Made by a program: the position numbers and the translations under genes. A DNA stretch of 64,000 nt from Paenibacillus_L residui (GTDB taxonomy: Bacteria; Bacillota; Bacilli; Paenibacillales; NBRC-103111), in the NCBI RefSeq assembly GCF_042677205.1, contig NZ_JBHTIU010000003.1:62001-126000 (forward strand). Direction: 5' to 3'. This document shows, piece after piece, positions 17,203 to 25,518 of this stretch (its first letter is position 1; each line of letters begins with the position of its first letter). The notes under the pieces were generated by a model that worked only from the letters and a program-made list of their open reading frames with translations, made no database searches and had not been told where the DNA came from.

Positions 17203-17628
17203 ATGAGCTTGCAAATCGCATTAATTGCACATGACCGGAAGAAAGAAGAAATGGTCAATTTTGTCATCGCCTATGAATCCGTTTTTGCAAACCATCAGCT
17301 ATATGCTACCGGAACCACCGGCCAAAAAATTATGGACAGCACCCAGCTTAAGGTTCACCGATATATGTCGGGACCGCTGGGCGGGGATCAACAAATCGGA
17401 GCGCTTGTCGCGCAAAATATATTGGATTTGCTCATTTTCTTGCGTGATCCTCTTATGGCCCAGCCGCATGAGCCCGATATTATCGCTCTGCTCCGACTGT
17501 GCGATGTACAGGGCATCCCGGTGGCCACGAACGTAGCGACCGCAGAGCTTCTGGTCAGAGCCCTGGATCGCGGTGATTTCGCCTGGCGGGAGCTGGTTCA
17601 TAAATATAAGCCGGAGGGAGAGCAATGA
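17203..17628 (+). CDS. mgsA: Methylglyoxal synthase
   Basis: Converts dihydroxyacetone phosphate to methylglyoxal and phosphate, an overflow route when phosphate or sugar flux is unbalanced. 141 residues. Motifs: IALIAHDRKK, ATGTTGQ (phosphate binding), SGPLGGDQQIG with the catalytic Asp, and FLRDPLMAQPHEPD. GGAGGGAG precedes the ATG. It overlaps bshB1 by four bases. Pairing with bacillithiol genes makes sense, since bacillithiol helps detoxify methylglyoxal. Confidence 0.96.
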   Translation: MSLQIALIAHDRKKEEMVNFVIAYESVFANHQLYATGTTGQKIMDSTQLKVHRYMSGPLGGDQQIGALVAQNILDLLIFLRDPLMAQPHEPDIIALLRLCDVQGIPVATNVATAELLVRALDRGDFAWRELVHKYKPEGEQ

Positions 17629-18323
17629 CCAAGTCGTTGGATATGCTGGTGTTCGGGGCCCATCCTGACGATGCCGAGATAGGCATGGGCGGAACGATAG
17701 CCAAGCATGTGGAAGCAGGCCGCAGCGTCGGAATATGCGATTTGACCTTTGCCGAGATGTCCTCCAACGGAACGGTGGAAACGCGCAAGCGGGAGGCTGC
17801 GCATGCAGCGAAGGCGCTGGGGGTGACCCTCAGAGCCAACTTGGGCCTGCCCGATCGGGGGCTGCAGCTTATTAAGGAGCAGTTGGACGAGATTACTCTG
17901 GCGATCCGCAGGTATAAACCGCGAATGGTTTTCTGCCCCTATTGGGAGGACAGGCATCCGGATCATGTGCTCTGCAGCCGCATGGTTCAAGAGGCGGTTT
18001 TCAGTGCCAAGCTGCGCAATTATTTGCCCGATACCGAGGCACATTCGGTCGAGCAGGTTTATTTTTACTTTATCAACGATGCGATAGACCCGGATGCTAT
18101 GATAGATATAAGCAGCCAGTATTCCAAGAAGAGAGAGGCGCTGATGGCCTACCGCTCCCAATTTGAGCCTGCGGAAGCATCCCGGGGGCAGGTGAAGACC
18201 CCTCTGAATCAAGGGTATCTGGACAATGTTGAGGCAAGGGACAGGCTTCTCGGGCAGAAGCGTCTTGTCCCATATGCTGAAGGATTTGTGAGCAAGCTTC
18301 CTCTAATTGTTAATCTATTTTGA
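17625..18323 (+). CDS. bshB1: Bacillithiol biosynthesis deacetylase BshB1
   Basis: Zinc-dependent deacetylase that removes acetyl from GlcNAc-malate in bacillithiol synthesis. 232 residues. Motifs: FGAHPDDAEIGMGG (zinc-binding AHPDDAE) and the second zinc site DRHPDHV. It starts within the mgsA stop (ATGA) and bshA follows 56 bases later, giving the standard mgsA-bshB1-bshA order. Confidence 0.95.
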   Translation: MTKSLDMLVFGAHPDDAEIGMGGTIAKHVEAGRSVGICDLTFAEMSSNGTVETRKREAAHAAKALGVTLRANLGLPDRGLQLIKEQLDEITLAIRRYKPRMVFCPYWEDRHPDHVLCSRMVQEAVFSAKLRNYLPDTEAHSVEQVYFYFINDAIDPDAMIDISSQYSKKREALMAYRSQFEPAEASRGQVKTPLNQGYLDNVEARDRLLGQKRLVPYAEGFVSKLPLIVNLF

Positions 18324-18379
18324 CGCCGTTAGGAATAAACTTATTTGGGAATGGATGATACTGGAAGAGGGGCTGAGCC

Positions 18380-19558
18380 ATGAGTGACAGATTAAAAATC
18401 GGAATTACCTGTTATCCGACGCTGGGCGGGTCCGGCGTTGTCGCTACCGAGCTCGGCAAGCTGTTGGCGGAGAAGGGGCATGAGGTTCATTTTATTACCC
18501 ACAGCATTCCTTTTCGCTTGGGCGGCAAATTTGATAAAAATATTTTCTATCATGAGGTGGAAGTGAGCGATTATTATGTCTTCCGCTACCCGCCTTATGA
18601 CCTGTCGCTGGCCAGCAAGCTGGCCCAGGTTGCCAAGAGGGAGAAGCTGGACCTGCTGCATGTTCATTACGCTATTCCTCATGCCGTATGTGCTTTGTTG
18701 GCTAAACAGATGGTCGGAGAGCATCTTAAAGTCGTCACTACTTTGCACGGGACCGATATTACCGTTCTTGGCCATGACGAGTCGTTAAGCGATCTGATTT
18801 GTCATGCGATCAACGAGAGCGATGCGGTGACCGCGGTATCCGAGGATCTGATCGCCGAGACGAGAGAGACGCTGCTCATCGACCGGCCGATTGATTTGAC
18901 TTACAATTTCGTCGATAAACGGGTGTATTATCCGAGAGACGCTTCCGGTCTCAGAAGCGAGATCGCGAAGCCGGAGGAAAAGATTCTGATTCATATCTCC
19001 AATTTTCGCCCGGTTAAAAGAGTGCTTGACGTCGTGGACATCTTCGCCCGTGTGCATAGCCGCATCCCGGCTAAGCTGTTGTTCGTAGGGGAAGGACCGG
19101 ACCTGAACAAAGCCATATGCAAGGTGAGAGAGCTGGATTTGTCCGATAAAGTTCTTTTTTGGGGAAAGCAGGATGACGTTGCGCAGGTAATCTCATTAGC
19201 TGACGTTATGCTTCTTCCTTCGGAAAAAGAAAGCTTCGGTCTGGTGGCTCTCGAAGCGATGGCCTGTGGGGTGCCTACCGTCGGCTCGCATGCGGGGGGA
19301 ATTCCCGAGCTGGTAGCGGACGGCGTGACCGGTTACTTGGCGCCCATCGGGGATACGGAGCAAATGGCTTCTGCGGTCGTGAGGCTGCTCCAGGATGAAG
19401 CCTTGTTCCGTGAATTCAAGGAGGCCTGCCTCCATCGCGCCAGAACCGTCTTCTGCAATGATCTAATCACTTATCAGTATGAGCAAATTTATTACCGGGT
19501 ATTGGGGCGTCCGGCGCCGGAATGGAATGCGGATGTCAACAGCCTGTGCATGGGGTAA
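18380..19558 (+). CDS. bshA: N-acetyl-alpha-D-glucosaminyl L-malate synthase BshA
   Basis: Family GT4 glycosyltransferase joining UDP-GlcNAc to L-malate, the first step of bacillithiol synthesis. 392 residues. Motifs: GITCYPTLGGSGVVATELG at the N terminus, THLHGTDI-type acceptor region (TTLHGTDITVLG), ISNFRPVKRV, FVGEGPD and the nucleotide-sugar motif SEKESFGLVALEAMACGVPT. RBS GAGGGG. Only five bases separate its stop from the cca start. Confidence 0.95.
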   Translation: MSDRLKIGITCYPTLGGSGVVATELGKLLAEKGHEVHFITHSIPFRLGGKFDKNIFYHEVEVSDYYVFRYPPYDLSLASKLAQVAKREKLDLLHVHYAIPHAVCALLAKQMVGEHLKVVTTLHGTDITVLGHDESLSDLICHAINESDAVTAVSEDLIAETRETLLIDRPIDLTYNFVDKRVYYPRDASGLRSEIAKPEEKILIHISNFRPVKRVLDVVDIFARVHSRIPAKLLFVGEGPDLNKAICKVRELDLSDKVLFWGKQDDVAQVISLADVMLLPSEKESFGLVALEAMACGVPTVGSHAGGIPELVADGVTGYLAPIGDTEQMASAVVRLLQDEALFREFKEACLHRARTVFCNDLITYQYEQIYYRVLGRPAPEWNADVNSLCMG

Positions 19559-19563
19559 TAAGA

Positions 19564-20853
19564 ATGATTCCGTTGGAACCGGAAGCGGTTTATGTATTGA
19601 ACCGTCTTAAAGAGAACGGGTACGAAGCATATGTTGTCGGAGGCTACGTGCGGGATCAGCTAAGAGGCCAGCCGACGAATGACATTGATATAGCGACATC
19701 CGCCCTGCCGGAACAAACTATGGCTCTATTCGAGCGTACTGTTCCGACAGGGCTTCAGCATGGGACCGTCATGGTATTGTATGGCGGTAAATCCTATGAA
19801 GTCACGACGTTCAGGACGGAGTCGGATTATGAGAACTACCGGCGTCCCCAGGAAGTCACCTTCGTGCAAAACCTCGAACAGGATTTGCAGCGCCGGGATT
19901 TTACCATTAACGCAATGGCGATGGATGGGACAGGCTCGGTCATCGATCCTTTCGGCGGATTGGAAGATTTGCAGAACGGGCTCATTCGCTGTGTAGGAGA
20001 TGCCCGGGAGCGGTTTCGCGAGGACGCGTTAAGGATGGTCCGCTGCGTTCGTTTTGCCGCCAATTATCGCTTTCGGATAGAGAGCTCTACCTGGGAGTCG
20101 TTAATAGCGAACCGGGATCTGCTGCAGCATATCGCTATGGAGAGAATCAGGGCGGAATGGGACAAGATGATGGAGGGTTCGGACCCTTACCGGGGGCTTG
20201 TTCTGTTGGTGAACAGCGGGCTGCTGCATTTTTTGAAAAGAAAGCCGGACTGGCCCGTTATCCGCTGGACTGCGGAAGAGGAACTGCCCGCAGAGCTTTC
20301 CCTTCTCAATCTATTGGATCGCCCGTTATTGCGCTGGGCCTGGCTGTTGAGAAGTATGGAGCTGTCCGCAGAGGCGGCCCGCCAGGGGTTGTCTATGCTG
20401 ACCTTCTCCAGGCTGGCCATCGACAAGGTGATCAAGCTTATCGAAATGGACGGGCATTTAATAGCCAAGTCTGCAGACCCAGGCCAGGAAGAGTTGGAAC
20501 AGGTATGGAAAGAAGCGGTTCTGCGATATGGTGCGGATGCTGCGGCGGAGTGGCTTGCTCTGGCGGATGCGGCAGCAGCGGGACGTTTGCGGAATCCTCC
20601 ATTGGCAATCGGTCCTGCATGGAGCTCGGTCCCAGCGGATGAAGGGCGCCGTTGGCTGAAGGAGATGCCGGTGACCGGGATTAGAGAGCTGGCGGTTTCC
20701 GGGTCAGATCTGTTGACTCTAACCAGTCGGCAAGGGGGACCTTGGCTCGGCCGGGTTATGGACCGGCTAATGCTTGAGGTAGCTCTCGGCCGTTGTGCTA
20801 ACCGTAAAGAAGACCTGTTGGACAAGGCTAAATATTATTTGGCAAATGAGTGA
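19564..20853 (+). CDS. cca: CCA tRNA nucleotidyltransferase
   Basis: Adds or repairs the 3' CCA end of tRNA. 429 residues. The polymerase-beta-like head shows VVGGYVRDQLRG and NDIDIATSA (metal-binding D-x-D), and the CCA-family motif RRDFTINAMA. Helical neck, body and tail domains follow. The ATG at 19564 is chosen since the longer frame from 19522 lies inside bshA; its ribosome site (GGGG) is weak, so coupling to bshA is likely. Confidence 0.95.
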   Translation: MIPLEPEAVYVLNRLKENGYEAYVVGGYVRDQLRGQPTNDIDIATSALPEQTMALFERTVPTGLQHGTVMVLYGGKSYEVTTFRTESDYENYRRPQEVTFVQNLEQDLQRRDFTINAMAMDGTGSVIDPFGGLEDLQNGLIRCVGDARERFREDALRMVRCVRFAANYRFRIESSTWESLIANRDLLQHIAMERIRAEWDKMMEGSDPYRGLVLLVNSGLLHFLKRKPDWPVIRWTAEEELPAELSLLNLLDRPLLRWAWLLRSMELSAEAARQGLSMLTFSRLAIDKVIKLIEMDGHLIAKSADPGQEELEQVWKEAVLRYGADAAAEWLALADAAAAGRLRNPPLAIGPAWSSVPADEGRRWLKEMPVTGIRELAVSGSDLLTLTSRQGGPWLGRVMDRLMLEVALGRCANRKEDLLDKAKYYLANE

Positions 20854-20859
20854 TGGAGT

Positions 20860-21825
20860 ATGAACCAAAGCTTGCTAGAGCTATTCCAAAATGATCCGGA
20901 GGCTTTTCTCTCCGGTGAAGAAATTAGCCGGAAATTAAACTGCTCCCGTACGGCTGTATGGAAGCAGATTCAGAATCTGCGGAAGTTAGGATACGAATTC
21001 GAGGCCGTGCCTAGAAAAGGCTATCGGTTGGTCTATCAGCCGGCCAAGCTTGACCCGTTGAAGCTGGCGGATTCGCTGCAAACGGAAATGATCGGCAGCT
21101 CCTTCCGTATTTACGATCAGGTAGATTCCACCCAGAACGTAGCCCATGAGCTAGTGCGCCAAGGCTGCCCCGAAGGAACGGTCGTGCTCGCTGAGGAACA
21201 GACTTCCGGAAGGGGCCGTATGGGCAAGAAATGGCTGTCTCCCAAAGGTAAAGGAATCTGGATGAGCATCGTGTTGAAGCCTCATATACCGCTGAAGCAA
21301 ACCTCCCAGTTGACGCTGTTGACCGCGGTGGCCCTTTGCCGTACGTTGCGGCAGGAATTGGGTGTTGCCGTCGGAATCAAATGGCCTAACGATCTGCTTG
21401 TTGACGGGCTTAAGGTGAGCGGCATTTTGCTGGAATCGAGCGGGGAAGACGACCGCTTGAATTATGTGGTGGCCGGAATCGGCATAAGCGTGAATATGGA
21501 GGCGGATGATTTCCCGGAAGAGCTTGACGGCAAGGCGACTTCATTACGAATCGTATGCGGCAGGCCTCTTGACCGGATTCAGATTATTCGCCGGTTTCTG
21601 GAGAAATTCGAGGAGCTTTATCTGCTGTACTTGCAGCAGGGGTTTTCGCCCATTCGTACATTATGGGAGGCGCTGACGATTTCTCTTAACCGTCCGTTGA
21701 GAGTAAAAACTTATAACGGTTGGGTGGAAGGCACGGCGGAAAGTATTGATGATAACGGGGCTTTGACGGTAAAAACGCGTGATGGCGAAACTATGAAGCT
21801 GTACTCGGGGGATATACAGTTATAG
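20860..21825 (+). CDS. birA: Biotin-protein ligase / biotin operon repressor
   Basis: Bifunctional BirA. An N-terminal winged helix (about residues 1-60, SGEEISRKLNCSRTAVWKQI) binds biotin-gene operators. The ligase domain follows (about 80-270), with the adenylate-forming motif SGRGRMGKKWLSPKG and IKWPNDLLVDGLKVSGILLE in part; a C-terminal SH3-like domain ends the protein. 321 residues. It follows cca by six bases. No bio genes are in this window, so its DNA targets are elsewhere. Confidence 0.95.
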   Translation: MNQSLLELFQNDPEAFLSGEEISRKLNCSRTAVWKQIQNLRKLGYEFEAVPRKGYRLVYQPAKLDPLKLADSLQTEMIGSSFRIYDQVDSTQNVAHELVRQGCPEGTVVLAEEQTSGRGRMGKKWLSPKGKGIWMSIVLKPHIPLKQTSQLTLLTAVALCRTLRQELGVAVGIKWPNDLLVDGLKVSGILLESSGEDDRLNYVVAGIGISVNMEADDFPEELDGKATSLRIVCGRPLDRIQIIRRFLEKFEELYLLYLQQGFSPIRTLWEALTISLNRPLRVKTYNGWVEGTAESIDDNGALTVKTRDGETMKLYSGDIQL

Positions 21826-21956
21826 CGTTCAAAGACGTCTGAGGATAACGGTGATTGGAAGTCCAAACGTTGTCCCGTAGAGTCCGCGCGTATTAAACTC
21901 TAAAAAACAGCAAAAAAATGATGTTGAAATTGTGAACATTTTGTTATAATGATTTC

Positions 21957-22146
21957 GAGGAGGCGGTATCGTCTTGACGAATCGCACTCTGCGGATCAGA
22001 TTTTATTTTTTTTGAAACAATGGAATAGACCCGCTTTCCCATATCGGATTCTGCTCTGAGCCATACGGACCGAGACAGAAGGATCATGGAGCACAGCTTC
22101 TTTGTGTATTTATGAACCCTTTTAGTTCGGCTAAGAAGGGTTTTTT
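21957..22146 (+). ncRNA. Candidate 190-nt structured RNA upstream of panB
   Basis: A -10 box TATAAT at 21945-21950 (upstream TTGAAA at 21924, spacer 15) is followed by about 190 bases without a plausible gene and ended by a strong terminator: AACCCTTTTAG with CTAAGAAGGGTT at 22115-22142, then six Ts. Inside, TCGTC-TT-GACGA and a longer hairpin around TTCTG ... CAGAA (about 22048-22080) can form. It could be a free RNA of 6S size or a terminated leader of panBCD. I do not recognise a conserved riboswitch core. Confidence 0.5.
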
Positions 22147-22323
22147 GCATTTTTTGTTAAAAGGATGTTGGACGGAACAGGGATTAAAGAAGATGTAAGC
22201 AGCTGAAGTCGGCTATACTATCCGGGAGAAGTGCTGAATAACGGATTCTGGCGGCTGCACAGGAACTGAATGGGTCAGTAGCGGAATTAGTATCCCAAAT
22301 TTAGGGCAAGGAGTTGAGGATAG
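22147..22323 (+). promoter_or_regulatory. panB leader, no assigned element
   Basis: About 175 bases between the terminator and panB. A possible -10 (TATACT near 22214) has no good -35. The RNA could fold, and pantothenate operons of some Firmicutes carry the pan RNA motif here, but I cannot verify its conserved bulges by eye. AAGGAG and GAGG lie just before the TTG start of panB. Confidence 0.3.
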
Positions 22324-23178
22324 TTGGAAACGAGAAAACCGGTCACCACCTCGAGAATGAAAAAGATGAAGAAAGATGGAACGCCGATCACGATGATTAC
22401 GGCCTACGATTATCCGTCTGCCAAATTGGCGGAAGAAGCGGGGATTGACGCCATTCTTGTGGGGGATTCACTTGGCAACGTAGTTCTCGGTTACGAATCG
22501 ACGCTGCCGGTCACTCTCGATGATATGATTTACCATACAAGAGCCGTTACCCGTGCGGTCCAGGTCCCTTTTGTCGTGACCGACATGCCCTTTATGACTT
22601 ACCATGGCAGCCTGGATGAGACGATGAAGAACGTGGCCCGCATTATGCAGGAAGGAATGGGTAAGGCGGTCAAGATGGAAGGCGGAGAGGAAATAGCCGC
22701 CACTGTGGAAGCTTGTGTCAAAGCCGGAGTGCCCGTTATGGGCCATCTGGGCTTAACCCCGCAATCGTTGTACCAGATTGGCGGGTATAAAGTGCAGGGC
22801 AAAACTTCCCGCCAAGCGGCCAAGCTGCTGCAGGATGCCAAAGCTTTGGAGCAAGCCGGGGCATTCGCCATCGTCCTGGAGCTGGTCACGGAAGAGCTCA
22901 CGGAGCTTATCACGAAGGAATTATCCATTCCAACGATTGGAATAGGTTCGGGCGCCTCGTGTGACGGTCAAGTGCTCGTATTCCATGACGTGCTGCAATA
23001 CGGTTCACCGATTATCCCGAAGAAATTCGTTAAAGCGTATGCCAATATTGGCGATCAGATCCGCAGCGGTATTTCCCAATACGTGCAGGAAGTCAAGGAA
23101 CGGAAGTATCCTGACTCAAGCCACGCTTTTCAAGGCGCTGACGATGTGTTGACTTTCTTGTACGGTGGTAAAGAATAA
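22324..23178 (+). CDS. panB: 3-methyl-2-oxobutanoate hydroxymethyltransferase
   Basis: Makes ketopantoate from 2-ketoisovalerate and methylene-THF, the first committed step of pantothenate (CoA) synthesis. 284 residues, TIM-barrel decamer. Motifs: TAYDYPSAKLAEEAG, LVGDSLGNVVLGY (Mg-binding Asp), KMEGG, GHLGLTPQ and GIGSGASCDGQVLV. TTG start with GAGG close upstream. First gene of panB-panC-panD. Confidence 0.96.
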   Translation: METRKPVTTSRMKKMKKDGTPITMITAYDYPSAKLAEEAGIDAILVGDSLGNVVLGYESTLPVTLDDMIYHTRAVTRAVQVPFVVTDMPFMTYHGSLDETMKNVARIMQEGMGKAVKMEGGEEIAATVEACVKAGVPVMGHLGLTPQSLYQIGGYKVQGKTSRQAAKLLQDAKALEQAGAFAIVLELVTEELTELITKELSIPTIGIGSGASCDGQVLVFHDVLQYGSPIIPKKFVKAYANIGDQIRSGISQYVQEVKERKYPDSSHAFQGADDVLTFLYGGKE

Positions 23179-23217
23179 TAAGAACTCTGGACAGCACCGA
23201 TAGGAGAGTGTCACACA

Positions 23218-24141
23218 ATGATGATAATCAAAACGATTGAAGAGATGCGGAGCAAGGTGGCCGAGCGCCGGAGGCAGGCAGGGAAGGATGAGAAGGAAAG
23301 CCGTATAGGCTTTGTACCTACCCTCGGATATTTGCATAAAGGCCATGCGAGTCTGTTGAAACGGGCCAGAGAAGAATGCGGGACGGTCGTTCTGAGCATT
23401 TTTGTCAATCCTCTGCAGTTCGGTCCGAATGAAGACTTCGAACGGTATCCGCGGGATCCGGAGCGGGATTCGGCTATTGCCGAACAGGAAGGGGTCGATT
23501 TCATCTTCATGCCGGACGTTACGGAGATGTATCCGCAGAAGATCTTGACGACCGTCTCGGTTTCCGGAATTACGGAAGGATTGTGTGGAGCTTCCAGGCC
23601 CGGCCATTTCGACGGGGTAGCCACGGTAGTAACCAAATTGTTTAATATCGTTCAGCCGGACCGTGCATATTTCGGTATGAAAGACGTCCAGCAGGTTGCC
23701 GTCATTCAGCAGATGGTCCGCGATTTGAACATGAATGTGGAAATCATTCCTTGTCCGACCCTTAGAGAAGAGGACGGTCTGGCTTTGAGCTCGCGCAATG
23801 TTTATTTATCTGCCGAGGAGAGGACCCAGGCGCTGGTCCTGCAGCTATCTCTTAACGAAGCGGAAGAATGGGTCCGGCAGCCGGGCATCCGATCGCGGGA
23901 GCTTCGCCAGAATATAATATCGAGAATAGCCACCGCTCCTTTGGCGGAAATCGATTATGTGGAAATCGTTTCGTATCCATCATTCCTGCCGCTGGAGGAC
24001 GAAGAACCGGTAACCGCTGCGGTGAATGACGGTCAGTTACTAATCGCGTTGGCGGTAAGGTTTGGGCAAACCCGGCTGATCGATAATCGGCTGTATTCGT
24101 TAGGCGATCAGGACACAAAGGAGGAAGCAAACCGTGTTTAG
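23218..24141 (+). CDS. panC: Pantothenate synthetase
   Basis: ATP-dependent ligase joining pantoate and beta-alanine. 307 residues. Motifs: FVPTLGYLHKGHASLL (HIGH-like HKGH), FVNPLQFGPNEDFERYPR, the loop FGMKDVQQVAVI and LSSRNVYLS, the KMSKS equivalent. Two ATGs in a row occur at the start; the first is used. The 3' end overlaps the panD start by eight bases, giving tight coupling of the two products that meet at this reaction. Confidence 0.96.
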   Translation: MMIIKTIEEMRSKVAERRRQAGKDEKESRIGFVPTLGYLHKGHASLLKRAREECGTVVLSIFVNPLQFGPNEDFERYPRDPERDSAIAEQEGVDFIFMPDVTEMYPQKILTTVSVSGITEGLCGASRPGHFDGVATVVTKLFNIVQPDRAYFGMKDVQQVAVIQQMVRDLNMNVEIIPCPTLREEDGLALSSRNVYLSAEERTQALVLQLSLNEAEEWVRQPGIRSRELRQNIISRIATAPLAEIDYVEIVSYPSFLPLEDEEPVTAAVNDGQLLIALAVRFGQTRLIDNRLYSLGDQDTKEEANRV

Positions 24142-24517
24142 GACGATGATGAAATCGAAGCTGCACCGGGCGACAGTGACGGAAGCCAATTTGAATTACG
24201 TCGGCAGCATTACGATAGACGAAGATCTGATGGAGCTGGTCGATATGCTGCCTAACGAGAAGGTGCAGATTGTCAATAACAATAATGGAGCCAGGCTGGA
24301 GACCTATATTATTCCTGGCCCCAGAGGCTCCGGAGTGATTTGTCTGAATGGCGCGGCCGCCCGTCTTGTGCAGCCGGGAGACAATGTCATTATTATTTCT
24401 TATGCTATGATGACGGAGGAAGAAGCCAGAACGTTCGTGCCTACCGTTGCTATACTGGGTGAAAATAATAAAGTTATTTCCATGATGAAGCATGAACCCC
24501 ATTCAACGGTAGTTTGA
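24134..24517 (+). CDS. panD: Aspartate 1-decarboxylase
   Basis: Pyruvoyl enzyme producing beta-alanine for PanC. 127 residues, normal length. The self-cleavage site Gly-Ser lies in NYVGSITID; other motifs are NNNNGARLETYIIPG and GAAARLVQPGD. GTG start after AAAGGAGG; the gene begins inside panC. Last gene of the operon, followed by a terminator. Confidence 0.96.
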   Translation: MFRTMMKSKLHRATVTEANLNYVGSITIDEDLMELVDMLPNEKVQIVNNNNGARLETYIIPGPRGSGVICLNGAAARLVQPGDNVIIISYAMMTEEEARTFVPTVAILGENNKVISMMKHEPHSTVV

Positions 24518-24545
24518 ATACGGCAATCATTGATATAAATATGCT

Positions 24546-24578
24546 GAAGGGCCAACGGAAAGGTTGCGCCCTTCTTTT
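24546..24578 (+). terminator. Terminator of panBCD
   Basis: GAAGGGCCAAC pairs with GTTG and GCCCTTC across one extra C, six-base loop, followed by a T-rich tail. Confidence 0.85.
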
Positions 24579-24721
24579 CATTATATGCGGCTCGGTTGGA
24601 GTCATATTTGTTACCTGAAGCGATGGAAAGTAAAGTTATTGGCTTATAAAACCTTTTAACAAAAATGTGTTCTAATATCCAGAGATGTAACTAATGGAAC
24701 GGTTGAATGAAACCCTCCCCC

Positions 24722-24750
24722 TTGACACACAATGAATTTACACGGATAAC
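24722..24750 (+). promoter_or_regulatory. Sigma-A-type promoter before the TPR gene
   Basis: TTGACA, 17 bases, GATAAC, about 42 bases before the gene start. Confidence 0.6.
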
Positions 24751-24792
24751 TTACTGAAGGTTCGTGGACTCCGCTTGCAGGGTGGGATCGAT

Positions 24793-25416
24793 ATGTTTAA
24801 GCCTTTGTTTGCAACCATGCATGAAGTTCTTACGGAAATTATGTCCGAATATTCTACAGCGTCGGGCGCGCGCAAGCAATTACTGGATGAGCAGCTCCTT
24901 GCGTTAAAGGCGATGAGTGATTCCTGTATAGAGGAATGGCTCCGCTTCGAGGAGAAGCTGGGAAGACTGCTTCCGCTGGCGAATCAAGGGAAAATACCGG
25001 TTAAAGCAAAAATTAAGGGCAAAGCGGCTAAAGAAGAGGGATTCCCGGTAGATCCATCCAACCAATCCGGTTTCGAAGAAGCCCAAGGGTATTATAAATT
25101 ATCTATGTTTGAAGTAGCTGCGCCCAAGCTGGACGAAATGGTGCGCAAGCAGCCGGATTTTGTGTTGGGGCGATTTTATCTGGCACTTTGCCATTTTCAC
25201 CTAGGGGATTTGGCGGAAGCCTACCGCGAGTTCAAAATATTGCTTGCATTGACGGAAAATCGGAAATTAAAGGCCATTTCGTATACAGGAATGGGCTGCG
25301 TTCATTATGAACATAACAATTTGGAAAAAGCGATGGAATATTTCCGCATGGCCTTCGAGGAAGACCCGGAATGCATAGAGCTTTCCCTTGCTTACGGTTC
25401 GGAATTACGCTGGTGA
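24793..25416 (+). CDS. Tetratricopeptide-repeat protein
   Basis: 207-residue soluble protein. The N-terminal half is charged and helical, with a Lys-rich patch (VKAKIKGKAAKEEG). The C-terminal half has TPR-like units (GYYKLSMFEVAAPKLDEM, FYLALCHFHLGDLAEAYREF, GCVHYEHNNLEKAMEYFRMA). Function unknown. ATG 24793 is chosen because GGTGGG lies six bases upstream; TTG 24775 is a poorer alternative. It sits between panD and dinG with its own promoter. Confidence 0.8.
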   Translation: MFKPLFATMHEVLTEIMSEYSTASGARKQLLDEQLLALKAMSDSCIEEWLRFEEKLGRLLPLANQGKIPVKAKIKGKAAKEEGFPVDPSNQSGFEEAQGYYKLSMFEVAAPKLDEMVRKQPDFVLGRFYLALCHFHLGDLAEAYREFKILLALTENRKLKAISYTGMGCVHYEHNNLEKAMEYFRMAFEEDPECIELSLAYGSELRW

Positions 25417-25518
25417 AGAAAGCTGCATCGTTCATCCGTTCGTTGCATCGATAGACGTTTTTTTTGTAGTCTGGTATGCTTAAAGAGCAGTTGTTTAACG
25501 AAGGGATGAACGGTTTAC

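Noticed and set aside
20157..20825. Long frames opposite or shifted within cca
   Set aside because: They are shadows of the GC-rich cca frame; the cca protein itself shows all family motifs.
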